Below, in pieces: positions 10,112 through 18,422 of a stretch of 64,000 nt of DNA. Where the stretch lies: the NCBI RefSeq assembly GCF_015221875.1, contig NZ_JACYGY010000001.1, positions 1,922,001 through 1,986,000 of the forward strand. Reading direction: 5' to 3'. The notes under the pieces were generated by a model. It was not told where the DNA came from. It worked only from the letters and a program-made list of their open reading frames with translations, and searched no databases. This DNA comes from Dyadobacter subterraneus (GTDB lineage Bacteria; Bacteroidota; Bacteroidia; Cytophagales; Spirosomataceae). Made by a program: the position numbers and the translations under genes. The number at the start of each line of letters is the position of its first letter. Within the stretch, counting starts at the first letter, position 1.

Positions 10112-11017
10112 TCACTTTCTAAATGAATTTGGTGTTATTCCGGTTTGCTTCTTGAAAAGATTGTTGAAATACTCAGGATATTCGAATCCAAGACAATAAG
10201 CAATTTCGGAGATACTCCAATTGGAATTTTTTAATAATAATTTAGATTCCTGTATTAATCTTTCTGTGATGTGTTCTGTTGTAGTCTTACCGGTTACTTC
10301 TTTCAACGCCCTGTTCAGGTGATTGATATGAACTGATAACCGTTGTGCATAGTCTTTTGCTGTGCGGAGCTGTAATTTATGCTCAGGAGAATCAATTGGA
10401 AATTGCCTGTCCATCAGCTCAACAAAGTAAGAAGTGATACGGCTCGACCCATTTATATGACTGTCACTTATTTGAGAAGCTTGCATTTTTACGGCTTCGT
10501 GAATGATCAGGTTTACATAGTTTCTGATAAGCTCGTACTTGTAAACATAGCTGGATTCGACCTCAGCGCACATTTTTTGGTATAAATCCAAAAGATATTT
10601 TTCCTGCTGTTCTGTTATGAAAAATACGGGAATTGTATCAATTTTAGAAATGGGCGAATCCATAAAACTTTTTGTGCGACTCATTCCGTTCAGAAACTCG
10701 TCGTTGAAGAGACAAAAATAACCAGATTGGTTCTCCGAAATATTTTCCCAGGAGTAAGGAACATTCCTGTTGAAAAAGACAAGAGCGTTCTGGTTTATCT
10801 CAATTTTTGTATCTCCATAAAGCAATTTTCCCTTTCCAATAATAAGGGAAATTTTGTAGTAATCTCTGCGGCTGTATGCATTATAACGATTGCAAAATTT
10901 CCGTGAAAATACATTGAAGTGTCCTTGTGTTTGTTGTGCGTTATTAGAATCCGCCAGAATGGGTTTGGCAGCAGGATGTGATTTGTAAAAATCGTCGATT
11001 GATTCACTGATTATCAT
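10112..11017 (-). CDS. AraC-family transcriptional regulator upstream of RND efflux genes
   Basis: The 301-residue protein has an N-terminal cupin-like sensing half and a C-terminal AraC double helix-turn-helix (about residues 205-301). The second HTH reads NWSISEIAYCLGFEYPEYFNNLFKKQTGITPNSFRK, the AraC signature. It lies 93 bp upstream of the TolC gene in the same direction and probably controls that efflux operon or is co-transcribed with it. The inducer cannot be told from sequence. Confidence 0.93.
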   Translation of the reverse strand: MIISESIDDFYKSHPAAKPILADSNNAQQTQGHFNVFSRKFCNRYNAYSRRDYYKISLIIGKGKLLYGDTKIEINQNALVFFNRNVPYSWENISENQSGYFCLFNDEFLNGMSRTKSFMDSPISKIDTIPVFFITEQQEKYLLDLYQKMCAEVESSYVYKYELIRNYVNLIIHEAVKMQASQISDSHINGSSRITSYFVELMDRQFPIDSPEHKLQLRTAKDYAQRLSVHINHLNRALKEVTGKTTTEHITERLIQESKLLLKNSNWSISEIAYCLGFEYPEYFNNLFKKQTGITPNSFRK

Positions 11018-11192
11018 GCCATAAAGCTATGAAATTCAAATAACAGCAGCAAAGATTAGCGAATATTGACGGTTTTTTTAATATTAAATTAATTTTTTTT
11101 GGCGTGCTTAAGTTACAAAATTCCAAAACCCATTTTTTATAAAAACTTTAAAAAACAGCACTGGCAAGGCTCAAACACGTATTTAAACAAAA

Positions 11193-11214
11193 AAACCGGA
11201 TATAAATCCGGTTT
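11193..11214 (-). terminator. Intrinsic terminator of the 71-residue orphan gene
   Basis: A perfect 9-bp stem (AAACCGGAT/ATCCGGTTT) with a 4-nt ATAA loop is followed, on the reverse strand, by a T-rich run (complement of aaacaaaaa just left of the stem). It starts 10 bp beyond the stop codon of the gene at 11224-11439. Confidence 0.8.
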
Positions 11215-11223
11215 AAATAATGA

Positions 11224-11439
11224 TCAGGAATCAATAATTTCAAAATGCCGTAAACAGTCGGGATCAATCAAAGATAAATCGTGACAGATCGGATGAGATA
11301 CAAAATTAATACATCTGGCCAGCTCGCTGATACGAATATCATCTTTTGGCTTCCATGCATATGTTTTACCGGTTTGAGCGGACTTACCGGGCGTAAATTC
11401 CTCAAAGTTTGATCGTGGATTATTTCTATGCTCTCTCAT
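11224..11439 (-). CDS. Small orphan protein of unknown function (71 aa)
   Basis: I do not recognise this protein. It is short, polar, soluble and rich in Arg, Asp and Asn, with two Cys in its C-terminal half (PICHDLSLIDPDC). Its reality is supported by context: a promoter-like pair (11473-11504) sits 34 bp upstream and a strong intrinsic terminator follows 10 bp after the stop. It therefore looks like a self-contained single-gene unit. No signal peptide, transmembrane segment or known motif is visible. Confidence 0.65.
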   Translation of the reverse strand: MREHRNNPRSNFEEFTPGKSAQTGKTYAWKPKDDIRISELARCINFVSHPICHDLSLIDPDCLRHFEIIDS

Positions 11440-11472
11440 AACATAAAGTTAAGGATGAGTTATTTAGGTGAT

Positions 11473-11504
11473 CAAACTTACATAATCGTTATATTAATGT
11501 CAAG
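11473..11504 (-). promoter_or_regulatory. Bacteroidota-type promoter for the 71-residue orphan gene
   Basis: On the reverse strand, TAAGTTTG (11473-11480) matches the -7 consensus TAnnTTTG, and CTTG (11501-11504) lies 20 bp upstream as a -33 element. The predicted transcription start is about 25-30 nt before the ATG at 11439. The call is by motif and spacing only. Confidence 0.6.
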
Positions 11505-11758
11505 CAATATTTAGTTAATCTTCTACAATGTATATAGAAGATTTAGCACAACCTTTTAATTTAAGAATTTCAAGCAGTAAGACGTTGAGTTAAATCGGTC
11601 AGGAAAGAAGTCAGGGCGAATATGGTACTGCAATTTTTGTCTTGATTCAGAACTTTGCAGTAAATATGCACCTGAGTAATTTAAACGGAAAGAGGAGATT
11701 AAAAATTGGTTACTTGTCTGGGCGATTCATTTAAAAGCAGAATTTGAATTACCTGAAA
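11505..11758. other. Intergenic stretch without a recognisable gene
   Basis: The gap between the 71-aa orphan gene and the 78-aa membrane protein gene holds, beyond the promoter at 11473-11504, nothing I can name. A short open stretch on the plus strand near 11680-11777 (RKEEIKNWLLVWAIHLKAE) has no upstream continuation and cannot be assigned to a family. Confidence 0.4.
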
Positions 11759-11995
11759 TTACATTCCTGCATAAATAGAACGTTTATCCATTAAAGGTAC
11801 TGATGCTTTTTGAATAGATTGAACCTGCTGTTGTTTTACAGATTTTTCTGCCACCGTAACGTTCGGAGTTTTTGACAATGGCTGCGTCCAGCAGATGTAA
11901 AAACCCAGCATCAAAACAAGCACAACCGAGGATAATCCAAGGGACCACAGCAGTGCATCCAGGCAACGTTTTGAAAATGATAAAATACTGTTCAT
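11759..11995 (-). CDS. Small single-span membrane protein (78 aa), unknown function
   Basis: The product has a short N-terminal basic segment (MNSILSFSKRC), one long hydrophobic helix (about residues 13-36, WSLGLSSVVLVLMLGFYICW) and a polar, Gln/Lys-rich C-terminal tail. By the positive-inside rule the tail would be periplasmic. It follows the GT2 glycosyltransferase gene by 119 bp in the same orientation. No family is recognised; it could be an accessory to the upstream envelope genes, but that is inference. Confidence 0.6.
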   Translation of the reverse strand: MNSILSFSKRCLDALLWSLGLSSVVLVLMLGFYICWTQPLSKTPNVTVAEKSVKQQQVQSIQKASVPLMDKRSIYAGM

Positions 11996-12114
11996 GTTTT
12001 TATGATGGTTAGTTTGTCAGAAAATGGGTGTTACCAGGCCCATTGCGTTTCTGTTCGCAGCATATTTACGAAAACCGTGCCCGATTGGATTTAATGAAAG
12101 GTTTTTTAAAAAAT

Positions 12115-13266
12115 TTAGATCAGTTTTCGTCCTTTCCATTCATATTCTGGTTTTTGTACAATTAAACCAAAAAAACATACATAGAATGGGTAGAAGATTT
12201 GAGTAAACGGTATGAAGAAAATGGACACAGATTTTCTCAAAAAATGTAGAACTGTACCCAAAAATAACCATTCCGGGGCACATTTGATCAACAGCAAAAT
12301 TCCAAAGTTTTGAGCAGTTATATTTTTCGTCAGGCATAATGCCAATGCGACAATCATGGAAAGATTACATGCAAAAATATAAAGTGCAAGAAAAAGTGGC
12401 GTCTTGTTCTGATAATGTTTCCATTTACTGGCCCAGCGTTTTCTTTGTTTGAAAAAAAGAGACCATTCGGAGTGTGCTTTTGTAGAAACAACGGCCTCCG
12501 GATTTTTTAAAAATTTGACTCCTCCCGGATATTTTGCTGCGATTTTGTGCATTAAAAATTCATCGTCACCGGAAGCTATATGTCTCACACCATCATATCC
12601 GTCAACAGCAAAAAATGCACTTTTTTCATAGGCCAGATTTGCCCCGTTGCAAAGAGAAGGAAATCCTGCCGCAATAGCACTGGCTCCGCTTCCGATCAGA
12701 CTTGAAAATTCCACAGTTTGCAAATAATCTGTGAAAGAAGATTCCTTAAAAAAAGTCACTGGTCCGCTGATTAGTTTTGCTTTTGATGACATCTGGCAAT
12801 CGGAAATTGCCTGGAGCCATCCGGGTTGTACGCGACAGTCGCCGTCGGTTGTTACAATAATATTTCCTTTTGATTCGGTTATAGCTGTTTCAATTGCGCG
12901 TTTTTTAGGAGAACTGGTTGGTGTATCTGTTAGTGAAATCAAAGAAATATTACATGCTGAATGTAAACTAAGTCTTTTTACAATGACGGAAGTCTGATCC
13001 GTTGATCCGTCGTCTACAACCAATACTTCAAAACGCTCGTATGGAAAACTTTGCTTTTCAAGATCGTTAAGCAGGTTTTCAATATTGTCCTGCTCGTTAC
13101 GGACGGGAATGATGACAGATAAGAAATTAGAAGTATTGCTTTGTTTTTTGTTTTCAGAAGGGAGGAATTTCCAGAGTACATATAATAGGATTGTAAAAAA
13201 TCCATAGCTCGAAATCAAAATCCATAAAAGGGGCACCATCCACGAAGCGATGTATTGCTCAAACAT
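12115..13266 (-). CDS. Membrane-bound family 2 glycosyltransferase
   Basis: The 383-residue protein has an N-terminal membrane helix (about residues 10-33), a GT-A domain and C-terminal helices (about residues 285-370). Catalytic features are the nucleotide-sugar-binding DDG (85-87), the metal-binding DGD (141-143), GDDEF (233-237) in the position of the catalytic base region, and the QRKRW motif (274-278) typical of processive or membrane GT2 enzymes. It should transfer a sugar to a lipid or polysaccharide acceptor on the cytoplasmic face. It is preceded on the same strand by a flippase-like gene (43-bp gap), suggesting joint work on envelope glycolipids. Confidence 0.9.
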   Translation of the reverse strand: MFEQYIASWMVPLLWILISSYGFFTILLYVLWKFLPSENKKQSNTSNFLSVIIPVRNEQDNIENLLNDLEKQSFPYERFEVLVVDDGSTDQTSVIVKRLSLHSACNISLISLTDTPTSSPKKRAIETAITESKGNIIVTTDGDCRVQPGWLQAISDCQMSSKAKLISGPVTFFKESSFTDYLQTVEFSSLIGSGASAIAAGFPSLCNGANLAYEKSAFFAVDGYDGVRHIASGDDEFLMHKIAAKYPGGVKFLKNPEAVVSTKAHSEWSLFFKQRKRWASKWKHYQNKTPLFLALYIFACNLSMIVALALCLTKNITAQNFGILLLIKCAPEWLFLGTVLHFLRKSVSIFFIPFTQIFYPFYVCFFGLIVQKPEYEWKGRKLI

Positions 13267-13309
13267 TTTTATTTTTGTTAAAAAGCGGGGAAAATGAAAA
13301 TTTCAAAGC

Positions 13310-14311
13310 TCATTTCAGGCCTTTCCATTTATACTTCCATATTAAGAAAATTCCAACGAGTATCGGGCCAAGAACGTTGATTATCCATACCAGAAATGTG
13401 GCGGCAATGATTTGCTCGGCGGGTAAATTGTATTGTTTAAAAACGAATAGCGCTGTGAATTCTCTCAAACCGAGATCGCCCAAAACATTGACCGCAGGAA
13501 TAAGTGTTTTGGCAAGAAAAATGAGCGCAGCGCAGGCTGAAAGATTTGCATAACTCAGTCCAAAATCGAAAAGCGATAAAACCAGAACAAATTGAGACAG
13601 AAAAACCAGATAACGCAGCGTACCAAACACAGTGGCCACAGCAAGATCCGTAGCACTATATCTTCCTATTATTTCAAAATAAGACAAAAGCTTTTTTAGA
13701 AATACTCTTTCAGTTTTCCATTCCGACAACTTTCTTCGTCTCGAAACGATCAGCACCGCCAGTATAATTAATACAATAAGTAAGGTATTGAGAACTGATT
13801 TTGCAAGAGGGGAAAGTCCGAGTTTTTCGCCAACCCAGAGAAGGCCGGTTCCACCGCCGATGATAGAAACGTAGAATTGAATACCGTTGGAAACCAGCGC
13901 AGCACCGATTGCTTTCAACCTGTCGTGGGAGCGGAGGGAAGCTACTCTTCCTATGGTATCGCCGAGTTGGGCAGGTGCTGCAACGCCAATGGCGAGTCCG
14001 GTCAAAGTGCCCCGAAACGCTTCCCAGAAATTGACTGGAACTGCTTTTCTTGCCAATCGCTGCCATTTCAAACTTTCCAATGCCCAGTTTACGGGTACCA
14101 GAATTAATATAAGGCAGATAATTAAAATATGATTTTCGGCAAAAATGGTTTTATACACCAGTCCAATATCCTGAATCCCTTTTTGTTCATTTTCGAAAGT
14201 GTGATAAATGTAGCTGACGATCAATAAGGTCACTACAAGTTTGACCACCCAAAAAAGCTTTCGCCAGGTTGTTTTTTCTTTTGGAGAAGAGAGTTGCTTA
14301 TCTTGCACCAT
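13310..14311 (-). CDS. Flippase-like / lysylphosphatidylglycerol synthase transmembrane domain protein
   Basis: The 333-residue integral membrane protein has about eight hydrophobic segments and the UPF0104/AglD-type pattern (LTGLAIGVAAPAQLGDTIGRV and NVLGDLGLREFTALFVF) of the LPG-synthase transmembrane family. In many genomes these proteins sit beside GT2 glycosyltransferases, as here, and are thought to move lipid-linked material across the membrane; that role is family inference. No lysyl-transferase domain is attached. The start codon shares the palindrome CATG with the likely start of ruvC on the other strand. Confidence 0.85.
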   Translation of the reverse strand: MVQDKQLSSPKEKTTWRKLFWVVKLVVTLLIVSYIYHTFENEQKGIQDIGLVYKTIFAENHILIICLILILVPVNWALESLKWQRLARKAVPVNFWEAFRGTLTGLAIGVAAPAQLGDTIGRVASLRSHDRLKAIGAALVSNGIQFYVSIIGGGTGLLWVGEKLGLSPLAKSVLNTLLIVLIILAVLIVSRRRKLSEWKTERVFLKKLLSYFEIIGRYSATDLAVATVFGTLRYLVFLSQFVLVLSLFDFGLSYANLSACAALIFLAKTLIPAVNVLGDLGLREFTALFVFKQYNLPAEQIIAATFLVWIINVLGPILVGIFLIWKYKWKGLK

Positions 14312-14906
14312 GATAAAAATGCAGCAGGCCGACGCTACCGAAAAGGTGATTATTGGAGTTGATCCCGGAACACAGGTAATGGGTTATGGGGTGATATCGG
14401 TAAAAGGACAACAGATTACGTTGGTTCAGTATGGTGTGATTCATCTCAGCAAATATACTACCCATGAATTGAAGTTGAAGAAAATCTTTGAACGTATCTC
14501 TCAATTGATCGACGATTACCTGCCCGATGAGATGGCCATTGAAGATCCTTTTTATGGAAAAAACCCTCAATCCATGCTGAAACTGGGTAGGGCACAAGGT
14601 GTTGCAATGGCCGCTGCCTTGGCAAGAGATATTCCAATTGTTGAATATTCTCCTAAAAAAGTAAAGCAGTCTGTGACAGGGAGCGGAGCGGCTTCAAAAG
14701 AACAGGTTGCCTACATGCTGGAAAAAATCCTGAAAATGGAACTTAGCAAGGAATTTATGGATGCAACAGATGGCATAGCGATTGCCATTTGTCATCATTA
14801 TCATGCAAATACTCCGGCTGCGGCCGCTTCGTCTGCTGGCAGCAAAAAATCGAAAAAAGGAGGATGGGGCGCTTTTGTCAGTGAAAATCCTAACCGGGTT
14901 AAATAA
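14310..14906 (+). CDS. ruvC: Crossover junction endodeoxyribonuclease RuvC
   Basis: RuvC resolves Holliday junctions with RuvAB by symmetric nicking. The fold and all four acidic catalytic residues are present: D18 in GVDPGT, E78 in AIEDPF, and D151 and D154 in DATDGIAIAICHH, with the same spacing as E. coli D7/E66/D138/D141. I chose the ATG at 14310; an upstream start at 14241 would add 23 residues not expected in the family, and the Met at 14319 is an alternative. The C-terminal Ala/Ser/Lys-rich tail is longer than in E. coli. It starts inside the 5' end of the divergent flippase gene. Confidence 0.95.
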   Translation: MIKMQQADATEKVIIGVDPGTQVMGYGVISVKGQQITLVQYGVIHLSKYTTHELKLKKIFERISQLIDDYLPDEMAIEDPFYGKNPQSMLKLGRAQGVAMAAALARDIPIVEYSPKKVKQSVTGSGAASKEQVAYMLEKILKMELSKEFMDATDGIAIAICHHYHANTPAAAASSAGSKKSKKGGWGAFVSENPNRVK

Positions 14907-15005
14907 TAGCAAATATTATAAAAGATATTTGTAAATTTAGTCAACCCGCATCAAACGATAGGCTATGCTGATTAATGAGGCGGTTTCTAAGACAAAACCC
15001 TCCTC

Positions 15006-16112
15006 ATGCATAGTAATAAGAGAATTTACCCGTTTGTTGATTTTATACGTTTTTTTTCGATGGCAGGAATTGTATGGGCCCATACAGATGTTTTTCCTGG
15101 AAATATTGCTTTTACTTCTCTTTTTTTTAGGCCAGAATATTTGGCGGTTTACATTGGTTTCAAACAGATCTTTAAGTTCTCTGTCATATCATTTTTTATG
15201 ATTTCAGGGATCTTATTGGCTGACCAATTAAAGGTCGTGAAGCCGATTACATTTCTTATCCGGAGGCTTCAGGTGATTATTATACCTTACCTGATCTCCT
15301 TTTCAATCTATCTAATCTTTTTGTCAATTTATGGAGATGTGGCAAAGTTGATGAAGCATTCTAACATAAGTTCTTTTAAAATTGCTGTTTATATACTTTT
15401 TTACTCGCCATACTGGTATATACCCGTCTATTTGATCGCTCTTATTGTCATACTTGTATTTCACAAATTTGTGAACAAAATCTGGTTTGGTTCCTTACTT
15501 CTGTTAATCACGATTTTTTATACATTTTCACCGAGTAGTCAGACAAAGGATCATACTACTGCCTTTTTTGCCTTTGCGTTTTATGTCTGGCTTGGTATAT
15601 TAATCAATGAGAAAAAACTGATTGATAAAATAAAAAAATGGCGGATAGATGTCCTAATTGGTCTAATTGTTGCTGCCTTTGTCTTGGCTTCTAAACAATC
15701 CTACGCATTGTTAATTAACCACAATACCTTCTACTTTAATAATCTGCGTTTTTTTAATCAGATTTATGGTGTCTTAGTTTTTTGCCTTCTGATACGGATT
15801 TGTCCGGAAAAGCCATCTTTTTTTATCCTTAAACCCAGGCAGGAAACATATGGTATTTATTTGTATCACATATTTTTTGTCATGTTTTTGGTGCGTCCTA
15901 TAATTGAATGGATGAATTATAAAGGTTGGTACCCGATTGACAGTTTCTGGCTGGTACTATTAATTTTCATAATTCAGTTCATACTGTGCTACATTTTGAC
16001 CACGGCATTTATAAAAATTTTACATTTTTATCGAATTCCCGTATTAGGAATAAAAGCCGAAACTTCCACAACTAAATCTTCCAGATCGATTAATAGCCGA
16101 TCTCTCAATTGA
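15006..16112 (+). CDS. Acyltransferase 3 family membrane protein
   Basis: The 368-residue protein has about ten hydrophobic helices and the acyltransferase-3 (OafA/NodX-like) N-terminal signature, here RIYPFVDFIRFFSMAGIVWAHT, with the conserved His of the putative active site. Such enzymes acylate surface polysaccharides or other exported sugars. The codon use looks more A/T-rich than its neighbours, which could mean recent transfer, but I have not computed it. A second ATG at 14965 in another frame is a shadow. There is no obvious operon partner: ruvC ends 99 bp upstream and a regulated promoter follows. Confidence 0.88.
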   Translation: MHSNKRIYPFVDFIRFFSMAGIVWAHTDVFPGNIAFTSLFFRPEYLAVYIGFKQIFKFSVISFFMISGILLADQLKVVKPITFLIRRLQVIIIPYLISFSIYLIFLSIYGDVAKLMKHSNISSFKIAVYILFYSPYWYIPVYLIALIVILVFHKFVNKIWFGSLLLLITIFYTFSPSSQTKDHTTAFFAFAFYVWLGILINEKKLIDKIKKWRIDVLIGLIVAAFVLASKQSYALLINHNTFYFNNLRFFNQIYGVLVFCLLIRICPEKPSFFILKPRQETYGIYLYHIFFVMFLVRPIIEWMNYKGWYPIDSFWLVLLIFIIQFILCYILTTAFIKILHFYRIPVLGIKAETSTTKSSRSINSRSLN

Positions 16113-16270
16113 GCCTAAGCAGATACTTGTATACATTATTGTTGAGATGTGAATTAAAAGGTAAACTGGCACAGAAATTTGAGGAGCCGGGTAAACCCAG
16201 TTAAATTTCATATCCTAGTTGATTTATACTTTAATATAATTTTAATGGTACTTATCCTATGAATGCTTGA

Positions 16271-16339
16271 ATAAATCAAACGTTTGTTTAGATAAATCAA
16301 ACAAACGTTTGATTTATAATTTTTCTCATATTACATTTG
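16271..16339 (+). promoter_or_regulatory. Operator-promoter of the TetR-TolC-HlyD-DHA2 operon
   Basis: Two perfect 19-bp arms (16271-16289 and 16299-16317) form an inverted repeat, and each arm itself contains the 10-bp palindrome CAAACGTTTG, giving two TetR-type half-site pairs. A Bacteroidota promoter overlaps it: TTTG at 16308-16311 lies inside the right arm, and TACATTTG (matching TAnnTTTG) at 16332-16339 follows after 20 bp. A repressor bound to the right arm would cover the -33 element. The TetR gene starts 57 bp downstream, so autorepression is expected. Confidence 0.8.
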
Positions 16340-16396
16340 TACATCATTCAGCACAGAATTGAAATTTAATCACTAATATGCTGAGGATCAGATGAA

Positions 16397-17038
16397 ATGG
16401 AATACAACGCAAAACAATTACAGATTATTCAGGTAGCGGAGAGGCTTTTTGCGGGTAAAGGCTTTTCAGGGACGTCGATCCGCGATATCGCGCATGAAGC
16501 TGATATCAATGTTTCGATGATTTCATATTATTTCGGTTCAAAGGAGAAGTTGATCGAGGCGCTTTTTGAAGTACGGTTTGTAGAATCGGCAGAAAGAATG
16601 GAAAACATTGTTTCTAACGAGGATCTTTCGCCGCTTCAAAAAATTTATATTTTGATTGACGGAGTTATCGATCGCCTGTTGGGAAACCAGTGCTTTCATA
16701 ATATTATGTTGCGCGAGCAGCTTTCAGGTGAAGAACGTACGCAGGTGATATCGGATCTGATATATCAATTAAAACTTAAAAACTGGGAGGGAATCAACAG
16801 TATTCTTCGTGAAGGTCAGATTAAAGGACATTTTAGAGAAGGTATAGATGTTTCCTTACTTTCAGCAACACTTTACGGAACTGTTAACCACGTACTTACC
16901 ACACAATCTTTTTATCGAAAAATAAATAATCTTGAATCGTTAGGGCAGGAAGAATTTGACAAAACCCTGAAAAAACAATTGAGCAAACACTTAAAAAGTA
17001 TCTTTAAAGCAACAGTAGCATATGAGACCATCGAGTAG
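16397..17038 (+). CDS. TetR/AcrR-family repressor of the efflux operon
   Basis: The 213-residue protein has an N-terminal TetR HTH (about residues 8-55: IIQVAERLFAGKGFSGTSIRDIAHEADINVSMISYYFGSKEKL) and a helical ligand-binding C-terminal part. It is the first gene of an operon with TolC, HlyD and DHA2 genes and sits right behind a double palindrome, so it probably represses the whole operon and releases DNA on binding a pump substrate. Its last 17 bases overlap the start of the TolC gene. Confidence 0.93.
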   Translation: MEYNAKQLQIIQVAERLFAGKGFSGTSIRDIAHEADINVSMISYYFGSKEKLIEALFEVRFVESAERMENIVSNEDLSPLQKIYILIDGVIDRLLGNQCFHNIMLREQLSGEERTQVISDLIYQLKLKNWEGINSILREGQIKGHFREGIDVSLLSATLYGTVNHVLTTQSFYRKINNLESLGQEEFDKTLKKQLSKHLKSIFKATVAYETIE

Positions 17039-18353
17039 TAGAAGAATGGCTTTTGTGGCAGTCGGTTTAATTCTGATCGCTTCCGCCTCCCATTCCTTCG
17101 GGCAGACAATCCGGAATATTACCCTGGAAGAAGCCGTAGAGCTTAGTCTGAAAAATAGTAAACAATTGAAATTAAGTCAGTCTAATGTTGATTTGGCCGG
17201 ACTTAATATCCGCCAGATTAAAGACAACCAGTTGCCAAGTTTTAGTGTTTCGGCTTCTTATTTGAGATTAAATACACCGAATATTAATTTGAAATCGTCG
17301 TCAAGCGATACAAGCAGTACAGGAATGAGTTCACTGCATGTTAACTCCGTAGCTTATGGAATGGCTAGTGCTTCGGTACCTCTTTTTTCAGGTTTTCGAT
17401 ATAAATATAGCCTTGAATCTGCAAAATATTTGCAGGAAGCATCAAGACTGGATGCAGAAACGGATCGTCAGGCCGTGATCCAGAACGCAATTATGGCTTA
17501 TAGTAATTTGTATAAAGCAAAGAGATCGGTTGATCTTGTTGCGGAAAACCTGGTTCGTGAACATGAACGTGTGACGGAATTCACAAACCGAGAAAAAAAC
17601 GGAATTATCGCCCGTAACGATTTATTGAAAGCGACGTTGCAGGAATCTAACGTTCAATTAACATTAATGGATGCTGAAAATGATTTGAAAATCACAACCA
17701 TTAACATGAACCTGATTTTAGGCTTGCCGGAAGATACCCCGATCGCGGCAGATTCAGCAAGTTTTGAAGTACTGAAAGATGCGGGAAATGCAATGGACTG
17801 GGAACAAACCGCAATCACACACAGAAAAGATATGGCCGCCATCGCAGTTCGTCAGAAAGCTGCAGGCTCAGATATTCACGTTGCAAAATCTGATCTTTAT
17901 CCAAGCGTAGCCCTTACTGGTGGTTATGTTGCGCTAAGTATTCCGGGTTTTGTTACGGTTCCAAATGCATTTAATGCAGGAATCGGGGTTAGCTACAATC
18001 TGGCTTCGCTTTGGAAAACGGGTTCGAAAATTGAGGAAGCCAAAACAAGACTTTACCAGCTAAAAACCAATGAAGAAATTTTACTTGACCGTGTGCATCT
18101 GGACATTAACACTGCCTATTACAATTATGTGTTAAGTAAAAAGAAAATTGAGGTTTACGAAAAAGCGGTAGAGCAGGCGACTGAAAATTACCGGATCACA
18201 AAAAATAAATATGACAACAGCCTGGTAACTACCACTGAATTACTTGATGCCGATGTGGCGCAGGTTCAGTCTAAAATTAACTATGCTGCTGCAAAAGCTG
18301 ATGCGATCGTGGCTTACAAAAAGCTTGAACAAACAGCCGGAGTTATTAACTAA
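17022..18353 (+). CDS. TolC-family outer-membrane efflux protein (second system)
   Basis: The 443-residue product carries a signal peptide (VAVGLILIASASHSFGQT) and the duplicated helical efflux-protein domain (ITLEEAVELSLKNSKQLKLSQSNVDLAGLNI, and SLVTTTELLDADVAQVQSKINYAAAKADAIVAYKKLEQTAGV at the end). The start at 17022 overlaps the TetR stop; an alternative ATG at 17046 would give a more standard signal peptide. It should form the outer channel for the HlyD/DHA2 pump encoded next. Confidence 0.92.
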   Translation: MRPSSSRRMAFVAVGLILIASASHSFGQTIRNITLEEAVELSLKNSKQLKLSQSNVDLAGLNIRQIKDNQLPSFSVSASYLRLNTPNINLKSSSSDTSSTGMSSLHVNSVAYGMASASVPLFSGFRYKYSLESAKYLQEASRLDAETDRQAVIQNAIMAYSNLYKAKRSVDLVAENLVREHERVTEFTNREKNGIIARNDLLKATLQESNVQLTLMDAENDLKITTINMNLILGLPEDTPIAADSASFEVLKDAGNAMDWEQTAITHRKDMAAIAVRQKAAGSDIHVAKSDLYPSVALTGGYVALSIPGFVTVPNAFNAGIGVSYNLASLWKTGSKIEEAKTRLYQLKTNEEILLDRVHLDINTAYYNYVLSKKKIEVYEKAVEQATENYRITKNKYDNSLVTTTELLDADVAQVQSKINYAAAKADAIVAYKKLEQTAGVIN

Positions 18354-18422
18354 CCAAATTTTAACAGCGGCGGATCTTGCCAGCTCCTTCGCACTTTCTA
18401 ACATTATATTATTCCAAAGATT

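Noticed and set aside
11680..11777. Open stretch reading RKEEIKNWLLVWAIHLKAE on the plus strand
   Set aside because: Too short, no start signal, no known family, and overlaps the end of the small membrane-protein gene.
13710..14066. 118-codon reverse ORF within the flippase gene
   Set aside because: Out-of-frame shadow with an Arg/Ser/Cys-rich composition unlike real proteins of this genome.
14965..15201. 78-codon ORF overlapping the acyltransferase start
   Set aside because: It is in a different frame inside the acyltransferase gene, which has the family signature from 15006.
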